NCBI RefSeq assembly: GCF_004664715.2
Contig: NC_051071.1
Location: 86,628,936 to 86,692,935 of the forward strand
Direction: 5' to 3'
Source: Peromyscus leucopus
Lineage: Eukaryota; Chordata; Mammalia; Rodentia; Cricetidae
Length of the DNA stretch: 64,000 bases
Shown: positions 1-11,931 of the stretch, one piece after another
Layout of the letters: each line of letters opens with the position of its first letter
How positions within the stretch are numbered: the stretch's first letter is position 1
Notes under the pieces: model-generated
What the model saw: only the letters and a program-made list of their open reading frames with translations
What the model was told of the DNA's origin: nothing
The model's database searches: none
Translations under genes and position numbers: made by a program

Positions 1-105
1 CCACAGGATCTGATATCCTCTTCCAAACTCCATAGCCACCAGACACATGCATGATGCCCAGACACACATGCAAGCAAAACAGATACATAAAAAAACCTAA
101 TTCTT
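1..105 (+). repeat. B2/B3-type SINE, 3' part, cut by window start
   Basis: The segment reads like the distal half of a tRNA-derived B3/B2 SINE: a 'cctcttccaaactccatagc' type block, then CA-rich acacatgcatg and cacacatgcaagc motifs, then an A-rich tail. The Pol III promoter half lies outside the window. It is non-coding and probably inactive. Confidence 0.7.
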
Positions 106-408
106 TACATATGCTTTTATAAATGATGTAAAAAAATCAATTTTTCTTAATAAAGTAAAACATTTAGAAACTACCTAAAACTCATCAGCCAAAAAAATTG
201 TGGATTACACATTGATATATTTCCATATTTTTATTTTCAGTTAGAGTACAAAACACTGGGTTTCAGCATGGCGTTTCAAGCACGTGTGTCCTCGTATGTT
301 CCTGAGATCTCACCCTCATCACCCTGCCTCCTCCACCATCACCCCTTCCTCCCTCAATGGGTACCTTAAGTACTTCATTTTGTTTCTTTTCTGCTTCTGT
401 GTCAGATG

Positions 409-510
409 TGTGTGTAAACATATTTATACTTAAGTGTGTGTAAACATATCTATACTTAAATGCATATTTATACTTGCATGCATATGTAAACATATTTATA
501 CTTAAATCTA
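409..510 (+). repeat. Imperfect short tandem repeat with GTAAACA motifs
   Basis: A unit close to 'gtaaacatatttatacttaa' occurs at about 414, 440 and 486, with a partial copy between the second and third. Each full copy carries GTAAACA, a forkhead-type site. It lies in the L1 3' UTR part and is probably a local slippage product. Confidence 0.6.
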
Positions 511-544
511 GGTTATTCGTGTGATTGGAAACACGTGACATCTG

Positions 545-885
545 TTTTTTCTACCAATTTTGTTAATTACCCTTTCTTATCCCCCGCCCCTTTAAGGCCC
601 CTTCCTCACTGTCATATAGCATATATATGTGGATGTCAGGGAGCTATTAAATAGACATTTGTAAATCTAGATTCCATATATGAGGGAAACATAGGGAAGG
701 ACTTCTGTGACTTGACCCTAGAGTTAAATGACCACATAGACCACACCAAGAGACACTTAGATTTGATATAAACACTTTTAGCAAAGTAGTAGCATACAAA
801 AATCAATATACAAAAATATACTAATAGTAAGCTTTCTGAAGAAAATACAGGTAAAGATTCCATTCATAACAGCTTCAGGAAAAGC
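545..885 (+). repeat. Inverted L1 segment inside the L1 3' end
   Basis: Positions 715-880 are the reverse complement of 2362-2525, with about 14 substitutions and one short indel over 165 bp by eye (about 90% identity). Positions 661-712 are similarly the reverse complement of about 1645-1690. The surrounding antisense L1 stops near 545 and resumes near 885, with similar short sequences at both edges (aaacacgtgacatctg and gaacatgcaatgtttg). The inverted piece therefore looks inserted. The order of its two parts differs from the order in the main copy. Confidence 0.75.
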
Positions 886-1818
886 TGAACATGCAATGTT
901 TGTATTTCTGAGTCTGGCTTACTTCATTTAACATCCATTAATTTTCCTGGAAATGACATACTTTTATTGGTTTGTTACATAGAGCTGACTAAATCACCCT
1001 TATGTATAAACCACAATAAAAACTCCATTCATGTGTTGATGGGCATCTGGCCTGGTTTCGTATCTTGGTGAGCATAAAAGCTGAGACAAACACGAATATC
1101 GAAGTATCTTGTGTCTGCCACTGACAGATTCCTTCAGGTCTATGCCCGGCCATGATGGAGCGGATTAGATGCTACTTCTGTTTGTAGTTTGCTGAGGAAC
1201 CTCCATGCTGATTTCCACAGTGGTCGGTTTACATGGCCACCGACAGGGCGTAAGGTCTGGTTTCCACTTTGTGTCCTGATCTGTGTTTTTGTCCGTTACT
1301 CTTTGGAGAGTAGCCATTCCCACTAGAGTGAGATAGAATCTCAAAGTACTTTAATTTGCCTTCCTCTGATGGCTAAGGGTGTCGAACCTTTTTCGTGTAT
1401 TTATTGCCCAGTTGTCTTCTTCTTTAGAGACACATTTATGGAGGTCACTTGACCGTTAATATTTTTGTGTGTGTTTAGATTTTGGGGTTATTTGTATATT
1501 CCAGATAATTAACTCATTTGATGTGTAGTTGACAATGACTTTTCTTCTATTCTTTAGACTTTCCTTCAGCCTGATGGTGGTTTTTTTTGCTGTGCTGAAA
1601 ATTATTTCATTCAGTCTCACACGTCAGTTTTTACTACTATTTCCCAAGTCACAGAAGTCCTTCCTTATGTGTCCCTCTACCGGAATCAAAGTTTCAGGTC
1701 TTTTATTGAGGTTTGAGTTGATGCTTTGTACAAGGTCAGGGATATGGATCTACTTTCATTATTCTACTTGTGGATATACAATTGTCTAGCACCATTTGTT
1801 AGGAAGTTATTTTCTCCA

Positions 1819-1867
<49 letters not shown>

Positions 1868-1896
1868 CTGTAGCTAAGTGCATTTACTTCTGGGTT

Positions 1897-1937
<41 letters not shown>

Positions 1938-1972
1938 CTGTAGCTAAGTGCATTTACTTCTGGGTTCTTTAT
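1819..1972. repeat. (TA)n arrays with a 70-bp tandem duplication
   Basis: Perfect (TA)n runs occupy 1820-1863 and about 1901-1933. Between and after them the same 39 bases (starting tttactgtagctaagtgc) occur at 1864-1902 and 1934-1972, exactly 70 bp apart and identical. This is a recent tandem duplication of TA-run plus flank inside the L1. Confidence 0.9.
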
Positions 1973-2821
1973 TCTGTGGTTTTCATGTTTGTTTCTGTGA
2001 CAGTAAGGAGCTGTTGTTGTTACTGTGGCTCTGTGGTATAATTTGAGATCAGATATTGTGATGCCTTCAGTATTGTTCTTTCTGCTTAGAATTTCTTTGA
2101 CTATTCAAGGTCTTTTGTGTCTCCATACACATTTTTTACTTTTTTTCTGATCTTGTGATGAATGTTAATGGTATTTTGATGGGTATCGTTTGGAAATATT
2201 GCTTTCAGCAATGTTGCAATTCTCAGAGTATTGATTCCACAGACCCATAAGCATGGAGGATCTTTCCACCTTCTAGTGTTGTCCTCAGTTTCTTTAAGTG
2301 TCTTGATATTTTCACTGTAGACATCTTTTACTTCCTTGATTATGATCATTCCTTAGTCTTTTCCTGAAGCTGTTGTGAATGGCATTTTTACCTATGTTGT
2401 TTTCAGAAAGCTTACTATTAGTACAATTTTGTGTATTGATTTTTGTATCCTACTACTTTGCTAAAAGTGTTTATCAACTCTAAGTGTTTCTTGGTGTGGT
2501 CTGTGTGGTCATTTAACTCTAGGGTAATATCATCTGTAGATAAGGATAATTTACCTTTATATCCTGTCTTTAGCACTTTTATTTCTTTCTCTTGTCTGTT
2601 GTTCTATCTAAGCACTATGTAGAAAAAGAAGGGTGTGGACATGCTAAATCATTCCTCATTTAGAGACCATGTTTTCCATTTTTCACAATTTAGTATAAAT
2701 TTTGGCTGTAGGTTTCTCATATTTAGTATTTATTATGTTGAAATACATTTATTCTAGTCTGGTTTCTTCAGGTGTTTAGCATAAAGGTATGTTGAAATTT
2801 GTATAATACTTCTTTAAGTTA

Positions 2822-2895
2822 AATCTATCATTTATCTATCTATCAATAATCTATCGGTTATCTTCATTATCATCACTGTCTATCATCTATCTGTA
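2822..2895. repeat. Degenerate (TATC)n tetranucleotide repeat
   Basis: Repeated tatc/atct words with interruptions follow directly on the L1 5' truncation point. It is a low-complexity microsatellite. Confidence 0.7.
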
Positions 2896-2984
2896 ATTTA
2901 TGAAATATAATATGATGTTTTGATATTTAAGCATGTGTTATGGCTAAAATTAATGAAGTTTTTAAGGGTTATGTCATAATTAGC

Positions 2985-3350
2985 CTCAGCTTGTTCACTT
3001 GACACAAACCTAGAGTCACCTTGGAAGAGAGAACTTCAACTGGAAAATTGTCTTGATCAGATTGGCCCATGGCTGTGTCTGTGAGACATTTTCTAAATTG
3101 CTGAAGGAGGACTTGGCCTACAGTGGTGATGCCATTGCTAGGGAAAGACCCAGGCTGTGTAAGGAGGCTAGCTTAGCAGCCCAGAGAGAACAGGTCAGGA
3201 GGCTGTGTCCTTCCGGGGCTTCTGCTTCCAGCTCCTGCCTCGTGTCCCAATTCGACTTCCCTTGATGATGGATTATAGTCTGTAAGACAAACAAATCCTT
3301 TCCTTCTTGAGTTGCTTGATCAGATGTTTGCCATAGCAACAGAAAGCCAG
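2985..3350 (+). repeat. Rodent interspersed repeat, MaLR-like LTR (tentative)
   Basis: The stretch matches a common rodent repeat pattern: 'cacttgacacaaacctagag' at the start, cagctcctgcctc in the middle, then a block like 'gtaagacaaacaaatccttt' and an end like atagcaacagaaagccagc. The end resembles MaLR LTR ends. I am not sure of the family name and saw no clean target duplication. Confidence 0.5.
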
Positions 3351-3905
3351 CTACGACATGACCCCTGCCATTTACTCAGAGGTTCTATGTGATTCCATGG
3401 GATTTTTCCCAACATAGAGATTTTAACTAATGTAGATGTTGCATTATAGCAGAACTGACTCGATTTTATACCAGTTTCTCATATTTATTTATATTTGGTA
3501 GCAACAATAACACAACTTTGTTTCCCCTTTCCTTTCCTAAAACTGTTCTTTTTGAATAATAGGGTAGTTTTCTTGCCTCTTCCTGACGGTGTGTCTATCA
3601 GCACCTCTCTGTGGAGAGCATGCCTCTCCAAACCTGCAGCGGCTGTGGTTTTTGTTTGAAGAGCCACACTTTAGAAGATAGGTGGGAATTTCAAGCAGAT
3701 TTTCCTGAAGTTCAGAGATGCTAGTTGACAGAAGTCATACATTCTTGATTTAAAAAAAATTTGAGTCAAAACTTTCTTATGTAATATAATCAACATGTTT
3801 GTGATATATGTGTATTATTATCATTTCCTCTGAAGGTTTTGATTTTGTGCCTCTGTTCTAGACCAGGTAGATAATATCAGCATACAGGATCTTTTGCCTT
3901 TAGTA
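3351..3905. other. Unassigned non-coding DNA
   Basis: No recognisable gene or repeat was seen. The short open frames here lack any recognisable domain. Confidence 0.5.
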
Positions 3906-4208
3906 TAATATTTTTTGTGTGTATGTGCATGTACATATTCATGTGTGTGTACACATCTGTGTGCATGTCTGTGTCCACGTAGGGTCCAGATGTTGCTGTT
4001 AGTGTCTTCTTCAGTCATCTCCACTTTACTGTGAGTCTGGTTCTCTCACCCAGACCTCACCAGCAAGTTCCAGGGAACTCCTGTCCCTAGCTCTCCAACT
4101 CTGCGGTCATACAGGTCTGTACTTGGAGTTTTTAATGTAGATTCTGGGGGCTAGACCCAGGGCATCTTTGTGCAACAAGCATTTTACCAATGAGGCCACC
4201 TCCCTACC
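3906..4208 (-). repeat. B4-type composite SINE, antisense
   Basis: On the minus strand the element begins with an ID-like tRNA-derived head near 4208 (antisense words caagcattttaccaatgagg) and continues into a diverged B1-like part. It ends in the TG-rich 3' region near 3920-3965. The arrangement fits B4/RSINE composites and is strongly diverged. Confidence 0.6.
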
Positions 4209-4858
4209 CCTCACTGTGATCTTTATTGTTGGATTTAACTTTAGAAATCCCGTCTGTCATTCATCATGTGCCCCCTCCTATGCCCAACCACATTGTATGA
4301 ATTATTATAGAAGATGCTTACTGATGCCAGGGGAATTTAGTTGTTTATGAATGCTGGGGGGCTGGTATCAATGTTTGTTAACTCTATATGCTAGGAACCT
4401 GGTTGCCAAAACATGTCTCACTTATCTCTCCTTAAGTCCCTTGTGGAATTTTGTTATTTTCAGTTTTAACAGATGAAGAGCATTATTCTTAGACATGCCA
4501 TTATCCATCCCAGTTTTAAGTTGCAGGGTTGAGTTTCAGCTTGGGTTCTCTGAGAAGTGAACACAACGTGAGATTAGAGTTGTAATTGGTTTATTGATGG
4601 AAAAGCCTGTGGAAGATACAGAGAAGGAACAGAACCCTCTTTCGGCCATGGCGTGGGAGACAGAAAGACGGAAATAAGGACAGCTACACAGAAGAAGGTG
4701 AGACCTGCCTACAGATCTGGGAAAGACTTAGCTACCTCAGTGGCTTCAGATCGAAACGAAGGGAATACCAGAGAGTTCTCCCTGCCTTAGGCGTCCGTAT
4801 GCTACTGCAATGAAAAACCTATGACAGCTAACTTAGAAAAAGAAAAGTTTATCTAGCT
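4209..4858. other. Unassigned DNA, possible ancient LTR remnant
   Basis: No gene is visible. Positions 4530-4790 (tgggttctctgagaagtgaac, then ggtttattgatgg) are faintly like ancient mammalian LTR sequence, but the match is too weak to name. Confidence 0.35.
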
Positions 4859-5053
4859 CAGGTTCTCAACCTGTGGGTCATGACCATCGGAAAACACCAC
4901 CTATTTCCAATAGTCTTCAGAACTGAGACACCGCTCGGGAGCAAAATGGCAGTTATGAAGTAGTAACAAAAATAAATTTATGGTTGGGGGTTCCTAAGAC
5001 CACCGGAAATATGTGTTTTCCAATGGCTATGGCTCACAGGTTGAGAACCACTG
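4859..5053 (+). mobile_element. Short non-autonomous hAT-type DNA transposon (URR1-like)
   Basis: The ends are imperfect inverted repeats (caggttctcaacc at the left, ggttgagaaccactg at the right). They match the rodent URR1-like hAT short elements. The flanks atctagct (4851-4858) and agctagct (5054-5061) give an 8-bp target duplication with one mismatch, as expected of hAT elements. No transposase is encoded. Confidence 0.8.
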
Positions 5054-5089
5054 AGCTAGCTCGGAATTTAGGAGGCTTAGGATATAAAA

Positions 5090-5420
5090 TGTAAAATGAA
5101 CAGGATCTTTGTTGAGGAAAAGGCAAATGTAAATAGCAGGTGTCATGTAAAATTGTGTCTCCTTCCCTGGTTACTTAGCCAGGGACACCCAGTCTTGCAA
5201 GGTTGTAACGTAAACTGCCTCCCACGCTCCGTATTACGAAGTGGGGCATCCTTGTTCCTCACAGGGTTGTCAGAGGGGAAGAAGGGGGGATCAGCAAGTG
5301 TGGGGGCAGGAGGATGGGGGTAATGGGGCCAATAAGAACATAGTATGTATGAAAATGTCACAAAGAAATTCAGCGCTGTATATACTAACTTAAAACTAAT
5401 TAAAAAGAGAAGAAAATACA
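5090..5420 (+). mobile_element. L1 3' end fragment (Lx-like)
   Basis: The G-rich stretch at 5270-5325 is followed by 'catagtatgtatgaaaatgt' and an AT-rich end. This is the usual order at the 3' end of older rodent L1s. The upstream part (5090-5225) is less certain. Confidence 0.5.
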
Positions 5421-6999
5421 ATGGTGAGTTGAGCAAAGTAAATATTTGGATATTTGAGCTAGCATAGCTGTATGAATTTATTAGAATGTATCTTAAAACA
5501 GTGTCTGGATGAAAATTATTCCTCAGTTATCCTAAGCCATTAAAGAATGATTTAGAATCACAGAGGAACTGTGCTGTGACTCAAATACACAAAAGAAATA
5601 AAAATCAAAGCAAATAACACAGTGAGGACCCAGCTTCACCTGGGTCCACTGTTTAGAATAGTATATGCTCATGCTCATTATTGCTACATCCGTAAGTTCA
5701 TTTCAAAATGATTTTTATCAGCCATGAAGAGCAAAGGTGATACTTTGATCCCTACATCTTTGCCTCATAAATATGAATATGATTGATATGTGTGCACCTG
5801 CTTAGACAAGGAGACCCACGCAGTCACTTTTTGGGCTTGCTTAAGGACGGACAAGATGAAGCAAACTCACAATGTGAATATTCTTGCTTGGGAAGCTTCC
5901 CTGTTTTTGTATCTTTTAAAGCGGTTGATTACTCATTCCATTTTACAATTATTGCTGAAAATAATTTTGACGCAGAGAGTAGGGGCCTGTTTAACAGTTG
6001 TCTGCTCTCAGTGCTGGATCATCCGGACACGCCACCGCTTAAAGGATGGAATGTCTCTTTAGGTACCTTGTGCTTGTCCCTCACTGTGCTGGTCTCCCTC
6101 CTCCCCCCCATCACCTTGGTTTGCTGCTACACTCAACCTCCTCAGACAGAAAAATGTCTCCTGAGACATGTAAAAAGGAATCACTAATTATATTTACAGT
6201 TCTGGCTTTCTCATGTTGTCAAAGAGGCTTACAGTAATCCTGCCACTGACCTGGTCAAGGATTACCTGGGAAAGCCTGAAGAAATCAGTGCGATTGATTT
6301 GCCCATTGTTACAGGAAGTGGTGAGCATTCTACAGAGGCAGGCAGTCTGATTTGGGCTGTCAGAAGGAGACTGGTCGGATTGAATGGGCACTGTATTCCA
6401 TGCTTTCTTTTTGGTAGAAATGCTCAACCTCTTAATTGCCCTTTCATTGGGAAGCAAGGCTGATGCCTTCCATTTGAGGGTCCACAGTTGAAGGTGAAAG
6501 GGAAACATGGGTCTTTTTAGATTCAGGAGATTAGGGATTGAAAGAGAAGTGTAGGGGAGGGGTTCACTTTATACCCGTACTGCTGCTACCAAACAGAGTG
6601 ACATCTGTACCCCTGGAAGGGTGAGAAGGTAGAAAACACCAAATCAGTGGAGGGCCAGCATTGGTGCTCTGACTTCATACCTTATGTTGTGACTAAGCAA
6701 TGTCATGAGTCAATAAAACCACATACCCTCCAGGTAAAAAGAGGGGTTTGGTAATGTATCTAAACCCTGCCCTATAAACTTCTTGTATTGGTGTCTCAGA
6801 GATTTACTTGAGTTAGATATCAAAACAGAATATCTCGTTTTCATCTGTGTTTTTATTGACAGGAAATATTTCCTGATGAAATGTATTTTGTCACAAAAAT
6901 AAGCTAAAAGAGACTATTACAAACTAAAACAAAGGCTTCAGTATTCAAATATATATAGCACATTCTCAATAGAATGAATTATTATTCTTGAAATGATTA
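5421..6999. other. Unassigned single-copy-like DNA
   Basis: About 1.6 kb without recognisable repeats. A 134-codon frame on the plus strand (5783-6187) shows no domain, and no splice pattern or codon bias that I can argue for. I do not call it a gene. Confidence 0.5.
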
Positions 7000-7265
7000 T
7001 GTGTGTATGTGTACATGCTGTGGTGTGTGTGTGATGTATGTGCACTGTGCTGTGTGTGTGTATGCATTGTGGAGTGTGTGCACTTGGTGTATGTATGTAT
7101 GTGCACCGTGGTGTGGGAGCATGTATGTGTGGTGTATGTGAACTGTGCTGTATGTGTGTGCTCTATGGTATGTGAGTATGTATGATGTGTGTATGTGCAC
7201 TATGGTGTGTGTATGTATACTGTGGTATGTGTGTGTGTGTATGTGCACTGTCATATGTGTGTGTA
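7000..7265. repeat. Degenerate TG-rich minisatellite
   Basis: A TG-rich tract with a recurring word close to atgtgcactgtg (near 7038, 7098, 7135, 7194, 7240) separated by tgtgtgtatg runs. The period is irregular, about 20-35 bp. Both strands give spurious open frames rich in Cys/Val or His/Thr. Confidence 0.8.
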
Positions 7266-7956
7266 CCAGGTGAATCTAGAGGGTGCTGAGCTGACAATTA
7301 AAAACCTATCTTTTATTTGCTTGACCTTTGTCTTTCAAAGATATTAAAAGCTGAACAAATAACAAATACTTGTGTACATTATGATTAATCCTAAAGTGTT
7401 ATATTTTGCTGTTTCCCTGAGTGCTTTTTTAAAAAAGAAGATAGGTGATGCTGTTGAATCCCTGCTTACTACTTACTTACCCCATTTCCTTCCTCTCCCT
7501 TTCCACAGAGGTCTGAGCCCCACCCAGCACATGGTGACAGTCATTACAGTACATGGTGGGTGGAGGTCCATCTGTTTCTAGGTCCAAGCTCAGTAGACGT
7601 GGTTCAGCTCTGTTTCTTCCTTTGCGGTTCAGGCCCACAGAAGTGACATCACAGCCCTTATGAATTCCAGACACTTCAGATTCTCATGGTTACTTGTCTC
7701 TGGAACAACTGGCCACTTGCTTCAACCAGAGCCACAGTATTAGTTAACACTTTTTGCAGAAGTCAACAGCTTTCACACGAGCACAACCCAGGTACAATCA
7801 CCAATGACCCTCCTTCCTCCTGCAGCTCAGGTTCCTGCTGAAGCATGTGATCACATGGTCTCAGATATTCACAGACTGGAAGTGGATGTGAGTAGGTGGG
7901 GATGTATTCCAGAAACCATTAGCCAGTGTCATTGAGAGCCTCCCTTCTGCTATGAC
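7266..7956. other. Unassigned single-copy-like DNA
   Basis: No gene or repeat family was recognised between the TG tract and the LTR that starts at 7957. Confidence 0.5.
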
Positions 7957-8369
7957 TGTAGCTGAAGTTTTCCTGTGTCCCACCTGGCCTTCAGTCAGGG
8001 CAAATCTCTCTCACCTGCCAGTCCTGTAGCCACTCAGACCTAAGTAAACACACAGAGGCTTATATTATTTACAAACTGTATGACCATTGGCTCAAGCTTA
8101 TTACTGACTAGCTCTTACAGTTAAACTAACCCATAATTCTTATTTATGTTTAGCCACATGACTTGGTACCTTTTCTCAGTTCTGTCTTCACATCTTGCTT
8201 CCTCTGTGTCTGGCTGGTGACTCCTGACTCAGCCTTCCTCTTCCCAGAATTCTCCTTGTCTGCCTATCCTGCCTATACTTCCTGCCTGGCTACTGGCCAA
8301 TCAGCATTTTATTTAGCAACCAATCAGATCAACACACATTCGCAGCATGTGGAAAGTCATTCCACAGCG
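7957..8369 (-). mobile_element. Solo LTR, class II ERV-like family LTR1 (copy 1)
   Basis: On the minus strand this starts near 8369 (a decayed tgctgtgg end) and finishes at TGTAGCTGAAG, the complement of the 3' end, at 7957. Flanks tatgac (7951-7956) and tttgac (8370-8375) form a 6-bp target duplication with one mismatch, which fits class II retroviruses. Two CCAAT boxes lie at 8297-8302 and 8320-8325. No internal viral genes are present. Confidence 0.85.
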
Positions 8370-11228
8370 TTTGACTGGGAAGTAATCCATACGATGTCTC
8401 AGAAGACAGTCCCATCATTCATTCATGTCTTTCCTCCATCTGTCTCCTTCCTCTTTGGCTTAGTTCCTCTCCTTGGGCTTCCATCCCTCAAAAGGGCAGT
8501 TAGCCTTTTCCCTGGCTGGGAGGCCAGGTTAAATTGAAGCAGAGGGGTCTCTCTTCTCACATCTTATGGACTAGAAGCCATGCCATGAGTTCCACTTTTG
8601 TAACTATGTTGCCATTTAAAACATCAGCATCATTTTTATGTCCACAACAAAGCTTTCAGGATTAGTTATCCATATTTCTTACTGCATCTAAAATGCTATA
8701 AACAGACCCTTATCAGAAAGCCTGACAAAGTATGGTAAATGCCTCTCTCTATCTTTCCTAAAATGTCGTTACCAAATTCCTTGTTCTTGGACAGCCTTTC
8801 TTATGCTCTGTCCTATGAGCATCACTATAGGTACTTCATTTTGGATTCCTCACCCCAAAACTTTCTTCAAAGCCTGTCAATTTAATGGTAAGAATTATGT
8901 CTTATATCTACGTGTAAACAGCCTGGTCTAGCTGGCAACAAATGAGTGAAGACTATCTCATGGTTAGTATGTGCAAAGATAAATAGGAGTAAGCATTTCG
9001 TGTATTTACATGCAGTTCCCTCAGTCTCATCCCGACTGAAACACCGTTAGCGGATTGCTGGCAGTTCACTCTTGGATGCCATGTGTGATTCCTGCTGCTG
9101 CAAGCAGCTGTTTGAGCAAATGCACTCACCACTGTGGTAGGCATACGGGAAGGGGCCTATTCTGTAAATAGCATACTTCCAGTCATTTGAAGCATAATTC
9201 CTAGAGAGAACTCTGTAATATCACGAGACAGTGCCTCATTAGCAATAAAAGCCATTAATGCTATTTTTCTCATTTAAGGACTGAAATGTCATCCCTCATT
9301 AGATTAGAAAGGTCAGGTGTGATGCCACCGCCACTGTGGCTGGAGACTTACTCAAGAATCCAGGGCTTCGGGGATGCAGAAAATCCTGAAATCCCAAATG
9401 GTTCCAAAGTTGACAGTCTGAAAATGAGAGGATAATTGTGGTATTTTATGAGGCATGGAACAGGAAAAACTTAGAGATGTATAAGAAAAGGGATTGAGCT
9501 TAGCATATTGACTGACTTCAATAGTAGAGGGTATCCATTCACTCTAGAGGAGTTCATCCATTTACAGTGAACGCCTGTTATTTACAGGCATCATGGTTAA
9601 GTTCTGAGCGTGAATGGCAAACATCCCTTTAAAGAATTTATGCCATCAGATTTTTTGGATGACTCAAATGAAAGAAGAATAATGACTTTTTGTTGGATTA
9701 AGTAATATGTACGAAAACTCATATTGTTGGATAGGTAACGTTGGTACGAAGATGAAATTCAATAAAATAAGCTTGCATTTAAAAATGTAGTCTGTTGAGA
9801 GAATTCCAGTATTCCGTCCCTCCGCCCCAAATCAAATATATTCTTGAGCTGTATTAGTACACATATACCACAAGGGAGGGCTGTAGAATGTATTTATAAA
9901 ATAAATAAATACACAGATGATAATTGCTTGTGAACCTTTGTCTCACAGAAAAATGATGTAAGTGCTACATTTTTAGTAGTATTAGGCCACTTGACGAGCT
10001 AGTCACATCATGAAGGAACTGTAAAGGATCCACTTACATTCAGAAGAAAAACTGCTTTTACGTGTTTAGCTTCACTTTGCAATGTCAATGCCATCTTGAC
10101 AGAAATAGTAGGGAATAATATTTGACTCATTTCAGTGTATCACTCTCTAATAATGAAACTGATACCATGTGAATGAGAGCTTTTATACCAGGGCTGGAGG
10201 AACAGAAGTTGTAGAAGGCCACCCCCTTCTTCTTTTTCTTGTATTGGTATATGTTAATTGTAGAGAAGAATGGGTCTTGTTGTGTTGTTTTCATAAATGC
10301 ATTTAATAATACGTTAGTCATATGCAGACTCTACATAATTATCAGTCGTCCCCTCTTGCTCATCTTCTCCCTTTTCCTAAATAGTCGTCCTTATATTTTC
10401 AGGTTTTATTGTTTTGAAGTTAGCCTTTTCCCTTGAGAGAAAGCATGTTTTTGCTGTTGACAGGGAGCACAGGTTGTTTATCACTTACGTAAAGTTTGTC
10501 GGTGTGAGCATTCTCGCAGGGGGCCCCGTCATAGCAGACGTAAAGGAAGAAGTGAAGAACAAGGGTTTGATTTGTCAACTGAAACTCCAAAGAGGAGGAA
10601 GGGGTCCATCAAATGAGTCTGTGTTCCCATGGACTAGGCAGTTTTCCTCAGTGGTTCTGCAGATGACATTCTCACAGAGGAGGAAAAGAAGAACATTCAT
10701 TCACAAAGTTAGTTGGACAAAAGGTTACTATGGTTGCGTATAGATAACACAGTCATGATTATAGATTAGTCTATCCTAGGCTTTAAAAAAATAATTCCTT
10801 TAATAGCCATCAGTTAGGAGCACATGCTGGTATATTTTAACTCTTTGTAGTCCAGTTGAATTTGTAAAGCTAAGTAAATATCTGTGAGTGGGCTTTTGCA
10901 ATCACTTGTGTGAATCCATCTGTTTTTCCACTTATTCATAAAACATTGGTTAAGAAGCTGCTAAAACTAGGAATTTTAGAAAAAAATAAAAAGTTATGCC
11001 TAAAAAGTAACAGAAATTATAGCAAAAGAGACAGGAAGTGAACAAATGATTGAATCACATAACATATTAGAGATGGAGGCAGTTATCACCAAGGATACTC
11101 CACTCTGTATGGGTCTGAAGGTGATTTATGGAATTAAACCTGAACAATAAGATTCAGGTGGGAGATGGAGGGAAGAACATAAGGGAATAATGTTGACAAA
11201 TGCACAGAATAAAATCTACACTAATGTA
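8370..11228. other. Unassigned single-copy-like DNA, about 2.9 kb
   Basis: One of the longest repeat-poor stretches in the window. It contains only weak open frames, for example 109 codons at 10414-10743, with no recognisable domain. A distant enhancer or intron cannot be excluded from sequence alone. Confidence 0.5.
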
Positions 11229-11530
11229 GGGCTGGGGAGGTGCCTCAATGTTTAAAGCATTTGCTGTACAAATAAGAGGAACACAGTTCCAATCCCCAGA
11301 CACTCACAAATACCTGGTGGGCATGCAACTTGTCTACAACTGTAACATTCAAAAGCAGAGACAAGGGATTCCTGGAGCAAACTGACTGACTTGACCAGCC
11401 ATATGTGTGCACTTTGGGTTTTATTGAGAGACCTTGCCTCAAAGATAGCAATTGAGAATGAATTCTACCAACCTTACACTTCCATACATACATGCACATA
11501 TGTGCCAGACATCCGAACACACACACTTAT
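11229..11530 (+). repeat. B2-related/RSINE-type SINE
   Basis: It starts with a tRNA-derived head (gggctggggaggtgcctcaa, then aatccccagac) and continues through a body with 'gagagaccttgcctcaaaga'. It ends in CA-rich sequence (acatacatgcacatatg). It is heavily diverged. Confidence 0.6.
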
Positions 11531-11931
11531 GCTCACAAATGTGCAAACTCACAAAACCTACATATGCAGGAAAAATGGAAAAAATGTTTCCAGAGTTCTG
11601 GAAATAATTCAATTTGACAGCAGTAGCAGCAGCCTTTAAAAATTATTTCCCACATGTTAAGTGCAAGATACCTGTCTCCGGGCATTGTATTAGCTAACTA
11701 AAGTTTCACAACAATCTGGAACAATGTGACTGCAATCTTTATTTTAAATTTCATGTTATATACTTTCTTGAATAATTGATTTAAAAGTTGGGTGACTCTT
11801 GTTTTTGGAAGTAACTGGAGACTGGGTAAGTTTCAAATAAGTGAAAGTGGGATTGAGTGGCATGGTGCAGTATTTACATGCTGCTGCTGAGAGAACAATT
11901 TGTTCATACAGTTGAGAAAGGAGTTTGCTCA
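11531..11931. other. Unassigned DNA
   Basis: No feature was recognised in this 400-bp stretch. Confidence 0.45.

Larger units (their letters stand above)
220..2815 (-). mobile_element. Old L1 LINE (3' end and ORF2), antisense, interrupted
   Basis: Read on the minus strand this is an L1: 3' UTR-like sequence (about 220-545), the ORF2 C-terminal part (about 885-1700) and the upstream ORF2/RT region (about 1700-2815). Recognisable antisense landmarks are 'gagtctggcttacttcattt' near 900 and 'gaggaacctccatgctgatt' near 1195. The frame is broken many times, so no protein can be made. An inverted L1 segment (545-885) and a TA-repeat expansion (1819-1972) interrupt it. The divergence suggests an insertion older than the muroid radiation. 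Confidence 0.8.

Noticed and set aside
5783..6187. 134-codon plus-strand open frame with a hydrophobic C-terminal stretch
   Set aside because: No recognisable family, no clear start context and no neighbouring exons. The hydrophobic stretch comes from a pyrimidine-rich sequence.
10414..10743. 109-codon plus-strand open frame in repeat-poor DNA
   Set aside because: No domain and no supporting signals. The length is within chance expectation.
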